64,000 nucleotides of DNA from Epilithonimonas mollis (GTDB lineage Bacteria; Bacteroidota; Bacteroidia; Flavobacteriales; Weeksellaceae): positions 248,001-312,000 of the forward strand of contig NZ_FRAM01000002.1 in NCBI RefSeq assembly GCF_900142325.1, written 5' to 3'. Below, piece after piece: positions 35,211 through 45,707 of the stretch. Position 1 is the stretch's first letter. The number at the start of each line of letters is the position of its first letter. The position numbers and the translations under genes are program-made. Below the pieces are notes generated by a model. The model ran no database searches and was not told the origin of the DNA. It saw nothing but the letters and a program-made list of their open reading frames with translations.

Positions 35211-36221
35211 ATGAACAATTCAGAACAACTATACAAAGCGCTGAAAGACAGAATTCTCATCCTCGACGGAGCGATGGGAACAATGATTCAGCGCTACAAT
35301 TTCTCCGAAGAAGATTACCGCGGTGAGCGATTCAGAGATTGGGAATATCCACTCAAAGGAAATAACGATTTGTTGTCTCTTACACAGCCAAAAGCAATTG
35401 AAGAAATTCATAGAAAATATCTTTTGGCAGGTGCAGATATTATAGAAACCAATACATTTTCCGGAACTACCATTGCGATGGCAGATTATCATATGGAAAA
35501 TTTGGTCTACGAACTTAATTACGAGTCCGCAAAAATAGCTAAGAAAGTCTGCGATGAGTTTACTGCTCAGAATCCCGACAAACCAAGATTTGTAGCAGGT
35601 TCCATCGGGCCCACCAACAGAACCGCAAGTCTTAGTCCGGATGTGAACGATCCGGGTTATAGAGCAATTACGTTTGATGAACTGAGAATCGCCTACAAAC
35701 AACAAGCCGAAGCTTTACTAGACGGAGGTTCTGACATTCTTTTGGTTGAAACAATCTTTGACACTTTGAATGCAAAAGCAGCATTATTTGCGATTGATGA
35801 AATCCGGGAAGAAAGAAATATTGTCATTCCAATTATGGTTTCGGGAACCATTACCGATGCTTCCGGAAGAACATTGAGCGGACAAACAGCTGATGCATTT
35901 CTGATTTCCGTTTCGCATATGGATTTGATAAGTGTTGGTTTCAACTGTGCTTTAGGTGCGAAACAATTGACGCCCTATTTAGAAATTCTAGCTAATCACA
36001 CCAATTTCGGAATTTCTTCGTATCCAAACGCCGGTCTACCGAATGCTTTCGGTCAATATGACGAAACCGCAGAACAAATGGCAAATCAGATCGAAGAATA
36101 TTTAGAAAAAGGACTCATCAATATTATTGGTGGCTGTTGCGGAACAACACCAGAACATATCAGAGCAATTGCTGATTTGGCAAAGAACTACGAACCGAGG
36201 AAAATCAATGTAACAATATAA
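35211..36221 (+). CDS. Methionine synthase, homocysteine-binding module as separate protein
   Basis: 336 residues equal to the first module of cobalamin-dependent Met[14 protein letters not shown] at the start, [19 protein letters not shown], and the zinc ligands Cys near 245 (GFNCALG) and Cys308-Cys309 ([10 protein letters not shown]). This module binds zinc and homocysteine and accepts the methyl group. In E. coli it is fused to the rest of MetH; here the remaining modules are the next gene. The pair should assemble as one enzyme. Confidence 0.92.
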   Translation: MNNSEQLYKALKDRILILDGAMGTMIQRYNFSEEDYRGERFRDWEYPLKGNNDLLSLTQPKAIEEIHRKYLLAGADIIETNTFSGTTIAMADYHMENLVYELNYESAKIAKKVCDEFTAQNPDKPRFVAGSIGPTNRTASLSPDVNDPGYRAITFDELRIAYKQQAEALLDGGSDILLVETIFDTLNAKAALFAIDEIREERNIVIPIMVSGTITDASGRTLSGQTADAFLISVSHMDLISVGFNCALGAKQLTPYLEILANHTNFGISSYPNAGLPNAFGQYDETAEQMANQIEEYLEKGLINIIGGCCGTTPEHIRAIADLAKNYEPRKINVTI

Positions 36222-36278
36222 AAAGTGTATCAATTTACCAATAAGTTAAGAGCTCAAGATTGTTACATTGGTAAATTG
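36206..36278 (+). repeat. Nested 12-base inverted repeats between the metH genes
   Basis: CAATGTAACAAT (36206-36217) is complementary to 36259-36270, and CAATTTACCAAT (36231-36242) is complementary to 36267-36278. The two right arms overlap, so the two stems exclude one another. A further similar unit ends near 36294. Confidence 0.7.
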
Positions 36279-36298
36279 TTACGTTGGTAAATTAATTT

Positions 36299-38962
36299 AT
36301 GAAATACTTAAAATTATCAGGTCTCGAACCTCTCATCATAACGCCCGAATCCAACTTTATCAACGTTGGAGAGCGAACCAATGTGGCAGGTTCTAAAAAG
36401 TTTCTTCGACTCATCAAAGAAGAAAAATATTCTGAAGCTTTGGATATTGCGAGAGACCAGGTAGAAGGTGGGGCGCAGATTCTGGATGTCAATTTCGATG
36501 ACGGACTTTTGGACGGGAAAACTGCAATGGTGAGGTTTCTGAATCTCATCGCTTCAGAACCGGATATTGCCAGAATCCCAATTATGATAGATTCTTCAAA
36601 ATGGGAAATTCTGGAAGCAGGATTGCAGGTTGTTCAGGGAAAACCGGTCGTGAATTCCATCAGTTTGAAAGGTGGCGAGGACGAGTTCATCAAACAAGTC
36701 AAAGCCATCAAAAGATATGGCGCTGCCGTGATTGTGATGGCTTTCGACGAAGTTGGACAAGCTGATAATTATGAAAGAAGAATAGAAATCTCCAAAAGGT
36801 CTTATGATATTTTAGTGAATCAGGTTGGTTTTCCTTCCGAGGATATTATTTTTGACCTTAATATTTTTCCTGTGGCAACAGGAATGGATGAACATCGAAG
36901 AAATGCCATAGATTTTATCGAGGCTACACGTTGGGTTCGGAACAATCTCCCGAATGTGTCCGTAAGTGGAGGCGTTTCCAATGTTTCGTTTTCGTTCCGA
37001 GGAAATGATTCTGTGAGAGAAGCGATGCACTCTGTTTTCCTTTACCATGCCATAAAAGCGGGAATGAATATGGGAATCGTAAACCCGACAATGCTGGAAG
37101 TTTATGACGAAATCCCGAAAGATTTACTGGAATTGGTGGAAGATGTAATGCTCGACAGAAAAGAGGACGCGACAGAAAAACTTCTGGATTATTCCGAAAA
37201 ACATAAATCCACCAAAAAAGAAAAAGCTGAAGATCTTGGCTGGAGAGAGCAGGATTTGCAAACAAGAATCACACACGCTTTGGTTAAAGGAATTGACCGT
37301 TTTATAGAAGAAGATGCTGAAGAAGCGAGGAAAAATTCTAAACGTCCGCTTGATGTGATTGAGATTAATCTGATGACCGGAATGGGCGTTGTCGGCGACT
37401 TGTTCGGAAGTGGAAAAATGTTTCTTCCTCAGGTTGTAAAATCTGCCCGAGTGATGAAAAAAGCTGTGGCGTATCTTCAGCCTTTCATCGAAGCAGAAAA
37501 AGACCAGACGCAACGTTCGAATGGAAAAATCCTGATGGCAACTGTAAAAGGCGACGTTCACGATATCGGAAAAAATATTGTTAGCGTGGTTTTGGGTTGT
37601 AACAATTACGAGATAGTAGATTTAGGCGTAATGGTTCCTGCGGAAAAAATTATCCAGACTGCGATCGATGAAAGAGTGGATGTCATTGGTTTGAGCGGAT
37701 TGATTACACCAAGTCTGGACGAAATGGTTCATATTGCTGATGAATTGGAGCGCAAAAATCTAAAATTTCCTTTGTTAATTGGAGGCGCAACGACTTCCAA
37801 AGCGCATACTGCGGTGAAAATTTCTCCTAAATATTCTAACACGGTTGTTCATGTAAATGATGCTTCCAGGGCGGTTGGTGTTGTGAGTTCTCTTTTGAAT
37901 CATGATAAATCTAATGCCTATGCCTTGGAAATCAGAAAAGATTATGATGATTTTAGAGAGAAATTTCTGAATCGTCAGGTTGATAAAGAATACGTCACAA
38001 TCGAAGAAGCGAGAAATCAAAAATTCAAAATCGATTGGGAAAATGAATCAATTTCAACACCTAAAAAATTAGGAATCACGATTATTGAAGACCAAAATCT
38101 GGACGAATTGGTAGAATTTATCGACTGGTCTCCTTTTTTCAGAAGCTGGCAATTGTTTGGAAAATTTCCTGATATATTAACTGATGAAATTGTCGGCGAA
38201 CAAGCTTCTATTCTTTTTGAAGAAGCAAAAACGATGCTTGCAAAAATTCTGAAAGAAAAGAGTTTCGAAGCGAAAGGTATTTTCGGGATTTTTCCTGCCA
38301 ATGCTGACGAAAAGGACAATATTTTGGTTTATGATGACAATCAAAATGTGATTTCGACTTTCAGAACTTTGCGTCAGCAACATAAAAAATCTGAGGGTAA
38401 AGACTATTTTGCTTTGGCCGATTTTATTGCGCCGGAAAATTCGGGAAAGCAGGATTATTTGGGTGTTTTCTGCGTTTGTACAGGTTTTGGAGCAGATGAA
38501 CTGGCGAAAGAATATGAAGATAAAATGGATGATTACAATGCGATTATGGTAAAGGCTCTGGCAGATCGTCTTGCAGAAGCCTTCGCCGAATATCTTCACA
38601 AAAAAATCAGAACCGAATATTGGGCTTATTCTGAAAATGAAACTTTGGATAACGAAGAATTGATCAAAGAAAAATATTTTGGAATCCGTCCGGCTCCAGG
38701 TTATCCGGCTTGTCCCGACCATTTGGAAAAACTGACGATTTGGAATTTATTAAAAGTTGAAGAAAACATCGGTGTGACTTTGACTGAAAGTCTGGCGATG
38801 TGGCCAACTGCAGCGGTTTCCGGTTATTATTTTGGAAATGAAAAATCAAAATATTTCGGAGTCGGAAAAATCGATGAAGACCAATTGAAAGATTATGCGG
38901 AAAGAAAAGGTGTCGAGTTAGATTATGCCAGAAAATGGCTTGCTCCGAATTTGGCAGATTAA
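36299..38962 (+). CDS. metH: Methionine synthase, folate, cobalamin and activation modules
   Basis: 887 residues covering MetH modules 2-4. The pterin-binding domain begins [16 protein letters not shown] (about 20-37). The cobalamin domain has the DxHxxG motif in [12 protein letters not shown] near 418-428, with [10 protein letters not shown] and [11 protein letters not shown]. The SAM-dependent activation domain has [15 protein letters not shown] near 797-811. It transfers the methyl group from methyl-THF through cobalamin to homocysteine held by the protein encoded upstream. Confidence 0.95.
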   Translation: MKYLKLSGLEPLIITPESNFINVGERTNVAGSKKFLRLIKEEKYSEALDIARDQVEGGAQILDVNFDDGLLDGKTAMVRFLNLIASEPDIARIPIMIDSSKWEILEAGLQVVQGKPVVNSISLKGGEDEFIKQVKAIKRYGAAVIVMAFDEVGQADNYERRIEISKRSYDILVNQVGFPSEDIIFDLNIFPVATGMDEHRRNAIDFIEATRWVRNNLPNVSVSGGVSNVSFSFRGNDSVREAMHSVFLYHAIKAGMNMGIVNPTMLEVYDEIPKDLLELVEDVMLDRKEDATEKLLDYSEKHKSTKKEKAEDLGWREQDLQTRITHALVKGIDRFIEEDAEEARKNSKRPLDVIEINLMTGMGVVGDLFGSGKMFLPQVVKSARVMKKAVAYLQPFIEAEKDQTQRSNGKILMATVKGDVHDIGKNIVSVVLGCNNYEIVDLGVMVPAEKIIQTAIDERVDVIGLSGLITPSLDEMVHIADELERKNLKFPLLIGGATTSKAHTAVKISPKYSNTVVHVNDASRAVGVVSSLLNHDKSNAYALEIRKDYDDFREKFLNRQVDKEYVTIEEARNQKFKIDWENESISTPKKLGITIIEDQNLDELVEFIDWSPFFRSWQLFGKFPDILTDEIVGEQASILFEEAKTMLAKILKEKSFEAKGIFGIFPANADEKDNILVYDDNQNVISTFRTLRQQHKKSEGKDYFALADFIAPENSGKQDYLGVFCVCTGFGADELAKEYEDKMDDYNAIMVKALADRLAEAFAEYLHKKIRTEYWAYSENETLDNEELIKEKYFGIRPAPGYPACPDHLEKLTIWNLLKVEENIGVTLTESLAMWPTAAVSGYYFGNEKSKYFGVGKIDEDQLKDYAERKGVELDYARKWLAPNLAD

Positions 38963-38983
38963 TATTAATAAAAAAATTTTTGA

Positions 38984-39940
38984 ATGAAAATTACTGACCA
39001 TATAAAAAACGCCAACGGCAAAACACTTTTCTCTTTTGAAATTTTGCCGCCTCTGAAAGGACAAAATATTCAATCCATATTTGATTCGATCGACCCGTTG
39101 ATGGAGTTTGATCCTGCTTTTATTGATGTAACCTACCATCGCGAAGAGTATGAATATATCGAGCGCCAGGATGGACTTTTAGAAAAGAGAGTAGTGCGCA
39201 AACGTCCCGGAACTGTGGGGATTTGTGCGGCGATTCAGAATAAATATAAGGTGGATGCGGTTCCTCATATTTTGTGTGGCGGCTTCACAAGAGAAGATAC
39301 AGAGAATTTTCTGATTGATCTGGATTTTCTTGGTATTCAGAATGTTGTAGCTTTGCGCGGTGATGCTGTAAAAACTGAAATCTATTTCAAGCCGGAGAAA
39401 AACGGCCATCATTTTGCCAAAGATTTGGTAAAACAAATAAGAGAGATGAATTCCGGGAAATACCTGGATGAGAGTATTGAAAACTGTTATCCAACGGAGT
39501 TTTGCATCGGGGTTGCCGGTTACCCGGAGAAACATATGGAAGCGGCTAGTTTTTCTCAGGATATCCATCATCTGAAAAGAAAAATAGAAGCTGGAGCAGA
39601 TTACATCGTGACACAGATGTTCTTTGATAATCATAAGTTTTTCGAGTTCGTGGAAAAATGCAGAGAAGAAGGGATTAGTGTTCCGATTATTCCAGGCATC
39701 AAACCTTTAGTTACCAAAAGTCAGCTTAGTATGATCCCGCATCGATTCAAAGTTGATATTCCTAATGAGCTTGTAATTGCGGTTGCAAAAGCGAAAGATA
39801 ACAAAGCTGTGAAAGAAATCGGAATTGAATGGTGTATTAATCAGAGCAAGGAACTTTTAAACTATGGAGTTCCTGTTCTTCACTTTTATTCGATGGGGAA
39901 AAGTGATAATATTCTGAAAATAGGGAGAGAAATATTTTAA
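38984..39940 (+). CDS. metF: Methylenetetrahydrofolate reductase
   Basis: 318 residues, a flavin TIM barrel. FSFEILPPLKGQ carries the catalytic Glu (Glu20 region), VDVTYHREEYE-like and LCGGFTREDTENFLIDL follow, and GADYIVTQMFFDNHKFFEFVEKC is the typical late motif. It reduces methylene-THF to methyl-THF, the methyl donor for the MetH pair directly upstream (21-base gap), so it is very likely the last gene of the riboswitch-controlled group. Confidence 0.95.
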   Translation: MKITDHIKNANGKTLFSFEILPPLKGQNIQSIFDSIDPLMEFDPAFIDVTYHREEYEYIERQDGLLEKRVVRKRPGTVGICAAIQNKYKVDAVPHILCGGFTREDTENFLIDLDFLGIQNVVALRGDAVKTEIYFKPEKNGHHFAKDLVKQIREMNSGKYLDESIENCYPTEFCIGVAGYPEKHMEAASFSQDIHHLKRKIEAGADYIVTQMFFDNHKFFEFVEKCREEGISVPIIPGIKPLVTKSQLSMIPHRFKVDIPNELVIAVAKAKDNKAVKEIGIEWCINQSKELLNYGVPVLHFYSMGKSDNILKIGREIF

Positions 39941-39943
39941 AAG

Positions 39944-39968
39944 AAAGAGATGCAATTTGCATCTCTTT
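39944..39968. terminator. Bidirectional terminator after metF
   Basis: AAAGAGATGC and GCATCTCTTT arms (39944-39953 and 39959-39968) with a 5-base loop, followed by T-rich sequence on the plus strand. It separates the convergent metF and 39973-40653 genes. Confidence 0.8.
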
Positions 39969-39972
39969 TATC

Positions 39973-40653
39973 TTATTTATTAAGGAAGTTGGTCAGCTTA
40001 ATCAGATCCATCTCTTCTGTCAGTTTAATTTTATTTGTCTTGATAAAGTCTTTGACAGCATCTTTTTTATCTGTAGGAAGCGCATTGATAAGGTCGTCTG
40101 CTTTTTTGCTGATTTTTATTAGATTATCTTCGGTTTTCAAATAATATACAGGTTTTAGATTTTCAAATTTTGCAGGTGTTCCTGATATCATTGTGTTAGG
40201 AGCTGGAATTTCAGGGATGAATTTAACAGCAAATTTCTTTAATAGTTTACTATGACCCTCAGTTAAGATTAAAAAATAACCTGCAATACCATCATTATCT
40301 TTATCTAAAATAAATTTTTCATTACTGCTAAGAAAAGTAAATTTGGAGAAAGAATTGTCTTTCGGAACGGAGTAGATGTCATTATCATTCAAAATCTCAA
40401 ATGAATCTTTAAAGAGATTGTATCTTACGGGCAATATAGTACCAGTATCTCCAACTTTAGCATTATTGAATCCATTTTTGTAAAATGGATTTCCTTGTAT
40501 GTCGGAATATTTTAGGACGGCTTTACCATTATTAATCTCATCAATAGTTTTATTGAATTTTGCATTTCTTGAGATTTCACCTAAGCTTATCTGCTGCCCA
40601 TTTATAGAAATTCCAGTTAAGAAAAACACTGTAGCTATCAGAGTTGTTTTCAT
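39973..40653 (-). CDS. Secreted hypothetical protein
   Basis: 226 residues with a signal peptide (TLIATVFFLTGISINGQ). The middle contains short strands and one DKDNDGIAGYF acidic loop that could bind a metal but is not a proven EF-hand. The C-terminal 60 residues are helical. I recognise no family. It has its own transcription unit, convergent with metF and divergent from hutI. Confidence 0.6.
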   Translation of the reverse strand: MKTTLIATVFFLTGISINGQQISLGEISRNAKFNKTIDEINNGKAVLKYSDIQGNPFYKNGFNNAKVGDTGTILPVRYNLFKDSFEILNDNDIYSVPKDNSFSKFTFLSSNEKFILDKDNDGIAGYFLILTEGHSKLLKKFAVKFIPEIPAPNTMISGTPAKFENLKPVYYLKTEDNLIKISKKADDLINALPTDKKDAVKDFIKTNKIKLTEEMDLIKLTNFLNK

Positions 40654-40741
40654 TTGTTAAAATTTTTTTTTGTAAAAATACAATTTATAATGATTGAAAA
40701 GAATAGAACTTTATCGCTATTTTTACCATTCAAGATATTTT

Positions 40742-41965
40742 ATGAAATTAACAGGTCCTTTCAAACAAATAATTACGCTCAGCAATCTTTCTATTAGAGG
40801 AAAACTAAATGATGAAGATTTAGAAATTATTTCAAACGGCGGAATTCTTACAAATGGCGGAATAATTCTGGAAATAGGTGATTTTGATTCATTAAAACAA
40901 ATGTTTCCGGATTCTGAAACAGATCTTATTGATAAGGAGCAAATTACTCTTCCTGCTTTTGTAGATGCTCATACACACATCTGTTTCGGAGGAAACCGAG
41001 CCAATGATTTTGCAATGCGAAATGCAGGAAGAAGCTATCTGGAAATCGCAGAATCCGGTGGCGGAATCTGGAGTTCGGTTCAGCATACGCGAGCTGCTTC
41101 AGAAGATGATTTGATTGAAGGAATTTTGAAGAGAGTGCAGGTTCTTGTGAAACAAGGCGTCACTACAATTGAAATAAAAAGTGGTTACGGATTAAATATT
41201 GATGAAGAACTTAAAATGCTTCGAGCCATCAAAAAAGCTCAGACTCAAACCACAGCGACATTAGTTCCAACGTGTCTTTCTGCACACCTCAAGCCAAGGG
41301 ATTTCGAAGGAACTTCCAAAGAATATCTTAATTATATTGTTAATGAAATTTTACCAAAAATAAAAGAAGAAAATCTGGCTGATCGAGTTGATATTTTTAT
41401 TGAAAAGTCAGCATTTCAACCAGAAGAAAGTAAAAATTTTATTTTGAAAGCCAAACAATTAGGGTTTCAAATCACAGTTCACGCAGACCAGTTCACAGCA
41501 GGCAGTTCCAGGATTGCTGTAGAAGTGGGTGCAAAATCTGCAGACCATCTGGAAGCAACAATCGATGAAGATATTGAATTTTTAGCCAAGTCAGACACTG
41601 TTGCCATTGCTTTACCTGGCGCAAGTTTAGGTCTTGGTGAACCATTTTCGCCCGCAAGAAAAATTTTGGATAAAGGCGGCATTTTGGCCATTGCAACGGA
41701 TTGGAATCCGGGTTCAGCACCAATGGGAAATATCGTGACGCAAGCTTCAATTTTAGCAACGTATCAGAAACTGACAACGGCAGAGGTTTTGGCGGCAATC
41801 ACTTTCAGAGCTGCGTTTGCTTTGGATCTGGAAGACAGAGGGGTTCTAGCCAAGGGGAAAAAAGCGGATTTCATCACCTACGAAACAGATAATTTTCAAA
41901 ATATTCTCTATCATCAGGGAAGTTTGAAACCAAAAAATATTTACATCAACGGAAAAAAAATCTAA
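40742..41965 (+). CDS. hutI: Imidazolonepropionase HutI
   Basis: 407 residues from ATG 40742 (MKLTGPFKQIITLSNLSI). A TTG further upstream is unlikely. HutI opens the imidazolone ring in histidine breakdown. Metal ligands HTHICFGGNRANDF, the KSGYGLN loop, TVHADQFTAGSS and SADHLEATIDEDI, and the final ATDWNPGSAP are all conserved. It is followed by hutG after 3 bases. Histidase and urocanase are not in this window. Confidence 0.93.
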   Translation: MKLTGPFKQIITLSNLSIRGKLNDEDLEIISNGGILTNGGIILEIGDFDSLKQMFPDSETDLIDKEQITLPAFVDAHTHICFGGNRANDFAMRNAGRSYLEIAESGGGIWSSVQHTRAASEDDLIEGILKRVQVLVKQGVTTIEIKSGYGLNIDEELKMLRAIKKAQTQTTATLVPTCLSAHLKPRDFEGTSKEYLNYIVNEILPKIKEENLADRVDIFIEKSAFQPEESKNFILKAKQLGFQITVHADQFTAGSSRIAVEVGAKSADHLEATIDEDIEFLAKSDTVAIALPGASLGLGEPFSPARKILDKGGILAIATDWNPGSAPMGNIVTQASILATYQKLTTAEVLAAITFRAAFALDLEDRGVLAKGKKADFITYETDNFQNILYHQGSLKPKNIYINGKKI

Positions 41966-41968
41966 ATT

Positions 41969-42883
41969 ATGCTTGAATGGACAGGCCGTTTCGATGGCAA
42001 TGAAGAATCTTACCATAGAATTTTTCAAAGAGTAAAAATAGAATCGGATTATGAAAACGTTAATCCTAAAGATTTCGTTTTGCACGGATTTGCTGTGGAT
42101 GAAGGCGTAAAGCGTAATAAAGGAAGAGCAGGAGCGCAGGATGCAACGGATATTATCAGACGAAATTTATCCAATTTTCCGGTTGTCAATTCAGAATTTT
42201 CTATGAAAGATTTCGGAAATATTAAATGTGAAAATAATGATCTCGAAGCAACACAGAACTTACTGGCTGACATGGTTTCCAAAGTTTTATTAAAACAAGG
42301 AAAATCCGTAGTTATAGGTGGTGGACATGAAGTCACTTTTGCACATTATTCAGCCCTCAGAAAAGCTTTTCCGGATAAAAAAACAGGAATTATCAATTTC
42401 GATGCTCACTTTGATAATCGTGAACCGGAAAACGGATTGGCTACTTCTGGAACGGGATTTTGGCAGATTGCGCAGGAAACTGAGATTCACTCTTTGCATA
42501 TCGGAATCCAGAAAAATAGTAATACCAGAAAATTATTTGAAACAGCCGATGATTTTGGTATGAAATATATTCTCGCTGATGAAATTTATGCCGAAAATAT
42601 TCCCAATATTATGTTTACTATCAATACATTTTTAGATGATGTTGATATTGTTTATGTCACTATTTGTATGGATGTTTTCAATGCTTCCATTGCGCCGGGT
42701 GTTAGTGCTCCGGCATATAACGGCATTTTTGCAGATCGTGAGTTCATGCAGATTTATCGCCACATTTTATCTTCAGAAAAATCAATAGCACTTGATGTGG
42801 CGGAAGTTAATCCTTATTTTGATATACAGGAAAGAACAGCAAGACTGGCTGCAAGTCTTGTGAATGAATGGTTTATGATTTAG
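41969..42883 (+). CDS. hutG: Formimidoylglutamase HutG
   Basis: 304 residues of the arginase/ureohydrolase fold. The manganese-binding motifs are GGGHEVTFAHY, FDAHFDNR and MDVFNASIAPGVSAP. The enzyme splits formimidoyl-glutamate to glutamate and formamide, the last step of histidine degradation, in agreement with hutI just upstream. Confidence 0.92.
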   Translation: MLEWTGRFDGNEESYHRIFQRVKIESDYENVNPKDFVLHGFAVDEGVKRNKGRAGAQDATDIIRRNLSNFPVVNSEFSMKDFGNIKCENNDLEATQNLLADMVSKVLLKQGKSVVIGGGHEVTFAHYSALRKAFPDKKTGIINFDAHFDNREPENGLATSGTGFWQIAQETEIHSLHIGIQKNSNTRKLFETADDFGMKYILADEIYAENIPNIMFTINTFLDDVDIVYVTICMDVFNASIAPGVSAPAYNGIFADREFMQIYRHILSSEKSIALDVAEVNPYFDIQERTARLAASLVNEWFMI

Positions 42884-42902
42884 CTTTTTTAAAACATAAA
42901 AA

Positions 42903-42923
42903 AGCCCCGTTAAAATAACGAGG
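42903..42923. terminator. Terminator between hutG and DUF2911 gene
   Basis: GCCCCGTT and AACGAGGC arms with one mismatch and a 5-base loop lie between convergent genes. Confidence 0.55.
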
Positions 42924-42946
42924 CATGATTTATTTAAAATAATAAA

Positions 42947-43510
42947 TTACTTAAACTCAATTGGGAATTTGACCTGAGAATTATCCCAGCCGGCGTACAA
43001 ATCTGCTCCGGATTTTGTCTGTACAAACGTCACGGAAAAATATTCGATAGGTGAAGTCGCTTTCTCTACAGGCACGTTGAATCTCACAACATCTTTACTC
43101 TTGTCATAGGCATAAGCACCCCATTTATCTGTGTCAGAATTCAAAACAATTGTCCATTCTTTTTCAAAAGGGATAGCAAATAAACTATAAGTTCCCGCAG
43201 GAATTTCTTTTTCACCGATTTTCACTGGTGTATAGAACTTGATTTCTGTATTTTCGTTGGCTCCGAATCTCCAGATTTCGCCATATTTAACAAGATTTCC
43301 GAACACTGCTCTGTTTTTTTTCTGAGGTCTGGAATAGAGTACTTTCACTTTAGGCGTATCCTTGGAAGATGTGGCCTGCAAAGGATAGTAAACAGCATCC
43401 ATAGGACTTACATCGACTGGAAGATAGTTCAGCTTTGTCGGGTCTATTTTTGCCTGAGAAAAAGTACTGACTCCTATTAATAATGAAGCCGCTAAAATTA
43501 AATTTTTCAT
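42947..43510 (-). CDS. DUF2911 domain secreted protein
   Basis: 187 residues from ATG 43510: signal peptide (LILAASLLIGVSTFSQ), then the DUF2911 domain with VKVLYSRPQKKNRAVFGNLVKYGEIWRFGANENTEIKF and IPAGTYSLFAIPFEKEWTIVLNSDTDKWGAY, which are diagnostic. Role unknown; common in Bacteroidota. Its start overlaps the stop of the aminotransferase gene (TAATG), so it is translationally coupled to it. Confidence 0.88.
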   Translation of the reverse strand: MKNLILAASLLIGVSTFSQAKIDPTKLNYLPVDVSPMDAVYYPLQATSSKDTPKVKVLYSRPQKKNRAVFGNLVKYGEIWRFGANENTEIKFYTPVKIGEKEIPAGTYSLFAIPFEKEWTIVLNSDTDKWGAYAYDKSKDVVRFNVPVEKATSPIEYFSVTFVQTKSGADLYAGWDNSQVKFPIEFK

Positions 43511-44667
43511 TAAGATTTTATTTTTAATAATTGTTCTATAGCTGTATCCAATGTTTCCTGCTTCTTCGCAAAACAAAAACGAATGACCTTTTCATCGTTC
43601 TTATCTTTATAAAATGCAGAAAAAGGAATAGTTGCAACCTTGTGTTGCTGAGTTAACCAGTAGCAGAAATCCTTGTCTTGTTTATCAGAAATTGCGCCAA
43701 AATTTGCGGACAGAAAATACGTTCCTTCACAGTCCAGTAAATGAAAGGGTGTTTCCTTCAATGCATTTTTAAGATAATCTCTTTTTATTTGGAAAAATGT
43801 TGAAACTGATTTGAAATCCTCAATATTCTGTAAATATTTAGAAATAGCAAATTGTGCAGGCGTGTTCACACAAAACACGTTGAACTGATGAACTTTTCTG
43901 AATTCAGCCATCAGATCCGAAGGCGCACAAACATAACCAATTTTCCAACCGGTGATGTGCAGCAATTTTCCAAAAGAACCAACCACAAAAGTTCTTTCTT
44001 TCAGATCCGGATATTTCGCTAGAGTCAGATGAGGTTTCTCGTCGAAAGTGATACTTTCATAAACTTCGTCACTCAGGATAATGATGTCCGTATTTTTTAC
44101 AAGTGAAATTAATTCATCAATATCTTTTTGTTTCAGGATTTTTCCGGAAGGATTATTCGGGTTGTTGATGATAATCATCTTTGTTTTTCCGGAAACCAGA
44201 TTTTTAACTTTTTCCCAATCGATTTGATAATCAGGATAGAGCATTTTTAAGTTTTTTACAATGCCGCCATTCAGAATAACAGCCGGTTCATAGCAATCAT
44301 AAGCCGGTTCGAAGATAATGACTTCATCCTCTTTTTGTACAAATGCGGAGATGATTGTGAAAATCCCCTGAGTAGCGCCTGCTGTTATATTGACCTCAGA
44401 ATCAGGATGATAATCTGTATGGTGCTGAAGGCTGAATTTCCTGGAAATCTCTTCCCGGAGTTCCTTGATCCCGGACAAAGGCGCATATTGATTATAACCC
44501 TGTTTTGCAAAATCACCTAAATGTTTGAGCAGGTTTTCATCGGCCTGATAATCAGGGAAGCCTTGCGAGAGATTAACTGCGTTTTCCTGTTGGGCTAATA
44601 AACTCATTTCTGTGAAGATCGTTGTTTTCACATCAGGAAGTTTGGAATCTGTTAATTTGAGAGCCAT
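43510..44667 (-). CDS. Methionine aminotransferase-type PLP aminotransferase
   Basis: 385 residues of fold-type I aminotransferases. NLSQGFPDYQADENLLKHL and QYAPLSGIKELREEIS are typical of the YbdL/kynurenine-aminotransferase branch. The PLP lysine is in VVGSFGKLLHITGWKIGY (near residue 233), with IINNPNNPSGKIL and LSDEVYESITFD before it. YbdL-like enzymes act on methionine with keto acids, fitting salvage of methionine in an organism with an elaborate met regulon, but specificity is inference. Confidence 0.87.
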   Translation of the reverse strand: MALKLTDSKLPDVKTTIFTEMSLLAQQENAVNLSQGFPDYQADENLLKHLGDFAKQGYNQYAPLSGIKELREEISRKFSLQHHTDYHPDSEVNITAGATQGIFTIISAFVQKEDEVIIFEPAYDCYEPAVILNGGIVKNLKMLYPDYQIDWEKVKNLVSGKTKMIIINNPNNPSGKILKQKDIDELISLVKNTDIIILSDEVYESITFDEKPHLTLAKYPDLKERTFVVGSFGKLLHITGWKIGYVCAPSDLMAEFRKVHQFNVFCVNTPAQFAISKYLQNIEDFKSVSTFFQIKRDYLKNALKETPFHLLDCEGTYFLSANFGAISDKQDKDFCYWLTQQHKVATIPFSAFYKDKNDEKVIRFCFAKKQETLDTAIEQLLKIKS

Positions 44668-44707
44668 TATGATTGTAAAAATAAGTAATTATTGATTCTC
44701 CATTTTG

Positions 44708-44715
44708 TAAATTTG
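44708..44715 (+). promoter_or_regulatory. -7 element that decides the miaA start
   Basis: TAAATTTG matches TAnnTTTG. The start of transcription would be near 44722, downstream of the in-frame TTG at 44692, so miaA more likely starts at the TTG at 44731. Confidence 0.4.
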
Positions 44716-44730
44716 CAAAAATTTTTTTGG

Positions 44731-45648
44731 TTGAAACGTCTAATCTCTATTATCGGAACTACTGGCATCGGGAAAACCAGATTGGCAATCGATCTGGCAA
44801 AACATCTTGATACGGAAATTATTTCCTGCGACTCACGTCAGTTTTACAAAGAAATGAAAATCGGGACTGCGATGCCAACTGACGAGGAATTGGCAGAAGC
44901 GAAACATCATTTTGTAGGAAACATCAGTATTGATGATTATTATTCAATTGGTCAGTTTGAAGTGGATGCGTTGGAAAAACTTGAAGAAATCTTTTCCGGA
45001 AATGATGTTGCAGTCATGGTTGGCGGAAGCGGGATGTATGAAAAAGCTGTTGTGGAAGGCATGAATGATTTACCTGAAGCAGATGAAAATAATCAACAGA
45101 AATTATTATCGATTTGGGAGAATGACGGTTTTGAAGCTTTGCAAAAATTACTTGAAGAACTGGATCCGGATTATTTTTCGATTGTTGATAAGGATAATCC
45201 GAGACGTTTATTAAGAGCTATTGATATCATTTGGCAAACCGGAAAAACCTACACCGAAAATCTTAGTTTGCCAAAACCCCAACGTAATTTTGAAACCATC
45301 AGAATCGGAATTAATGCGCCACGAGAAACCATTTATGAAAGAATCAATCTCCGGGTTGATAAAATGATGGATAAAGGGTTGTTGGAAGAAGCCAAAGGCT
45401 TAATTGCTGCCAGAGATAAAGTGGCTTTACAAACCGTTGGTTATTCAGAATTGTTCCGCTATTTTGACGGAGAATGGGATCTGGATTTTGCAATTGAAGA
45501 GATTAAAAAAAATTCTCGCCGATACGCCAAACGCCAAATTACATGGAATAAAAAGCTGGAAAATGTAAACTGGGTGAATTATAATAATTCTCTGCAAGAA
45601 GCATTATCTTTGCTGGAGAAATCAAGTGATTCTCAGATAGGAATTTAG
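44731..45648 (+). CDS. miaA: tRNA dimethylallyltransferase MiaA, TTG start
   Basis: 305 residues from the TTG at 44731 (then KRLISIIGTTGIGKT). The P-loop GTTGIGKT is right at the N-terminus, as in the family. Further hallmarks are DSRQFYKEMKIGTAMP, the active-site HHFVGNISIDDYYSIGQFE and KVALQTVGYSELF. The enzyme transfers a dimethylallyl group to A37, producing the substrate of MiaB, also encoded in this window. An earlier TTG (44692) lies before the predicted transcription start. Confidence 0.93.
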   Translation: MKRLISIIGTTGIGKTRLAIDLAKHLDTEIISCDSRQFYKEMKIGTAMPTDEELAEAKHHFVGNISIDDYYSIGQFEVDALEKLEEIFSGNDVAVMVGGSGMYEKAVVEGMNDLPEADENNQQKLLSIWENDGFEALQKLLEELDPDYFSIVDKDNPRRLLRAIDIIWQTGKTYTENLSLPKPQRNFETIRIGINAPRETIYERINLRVDKMMDKGLLEEAKGLIAARDKVALQTVGYSELFRYFDGEWDLDFAIEEIKKNSRRYAKRQITWNKKLENVNWVNYNNSLQEALSLLEKSSDSQIGI

Positions 45649-45707
45649 AAATGTTAAAACATCAAACTTCTTATCTCAAAATATTTTAATCTTTAATCAA
45701 AAATAAT

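Noticed and set aside
33639-36298. CRISPR array in the met spacers
   Set aside because: The repeats are few, unevenly spaced, of three different families and lack uniform spacers or cas genes.
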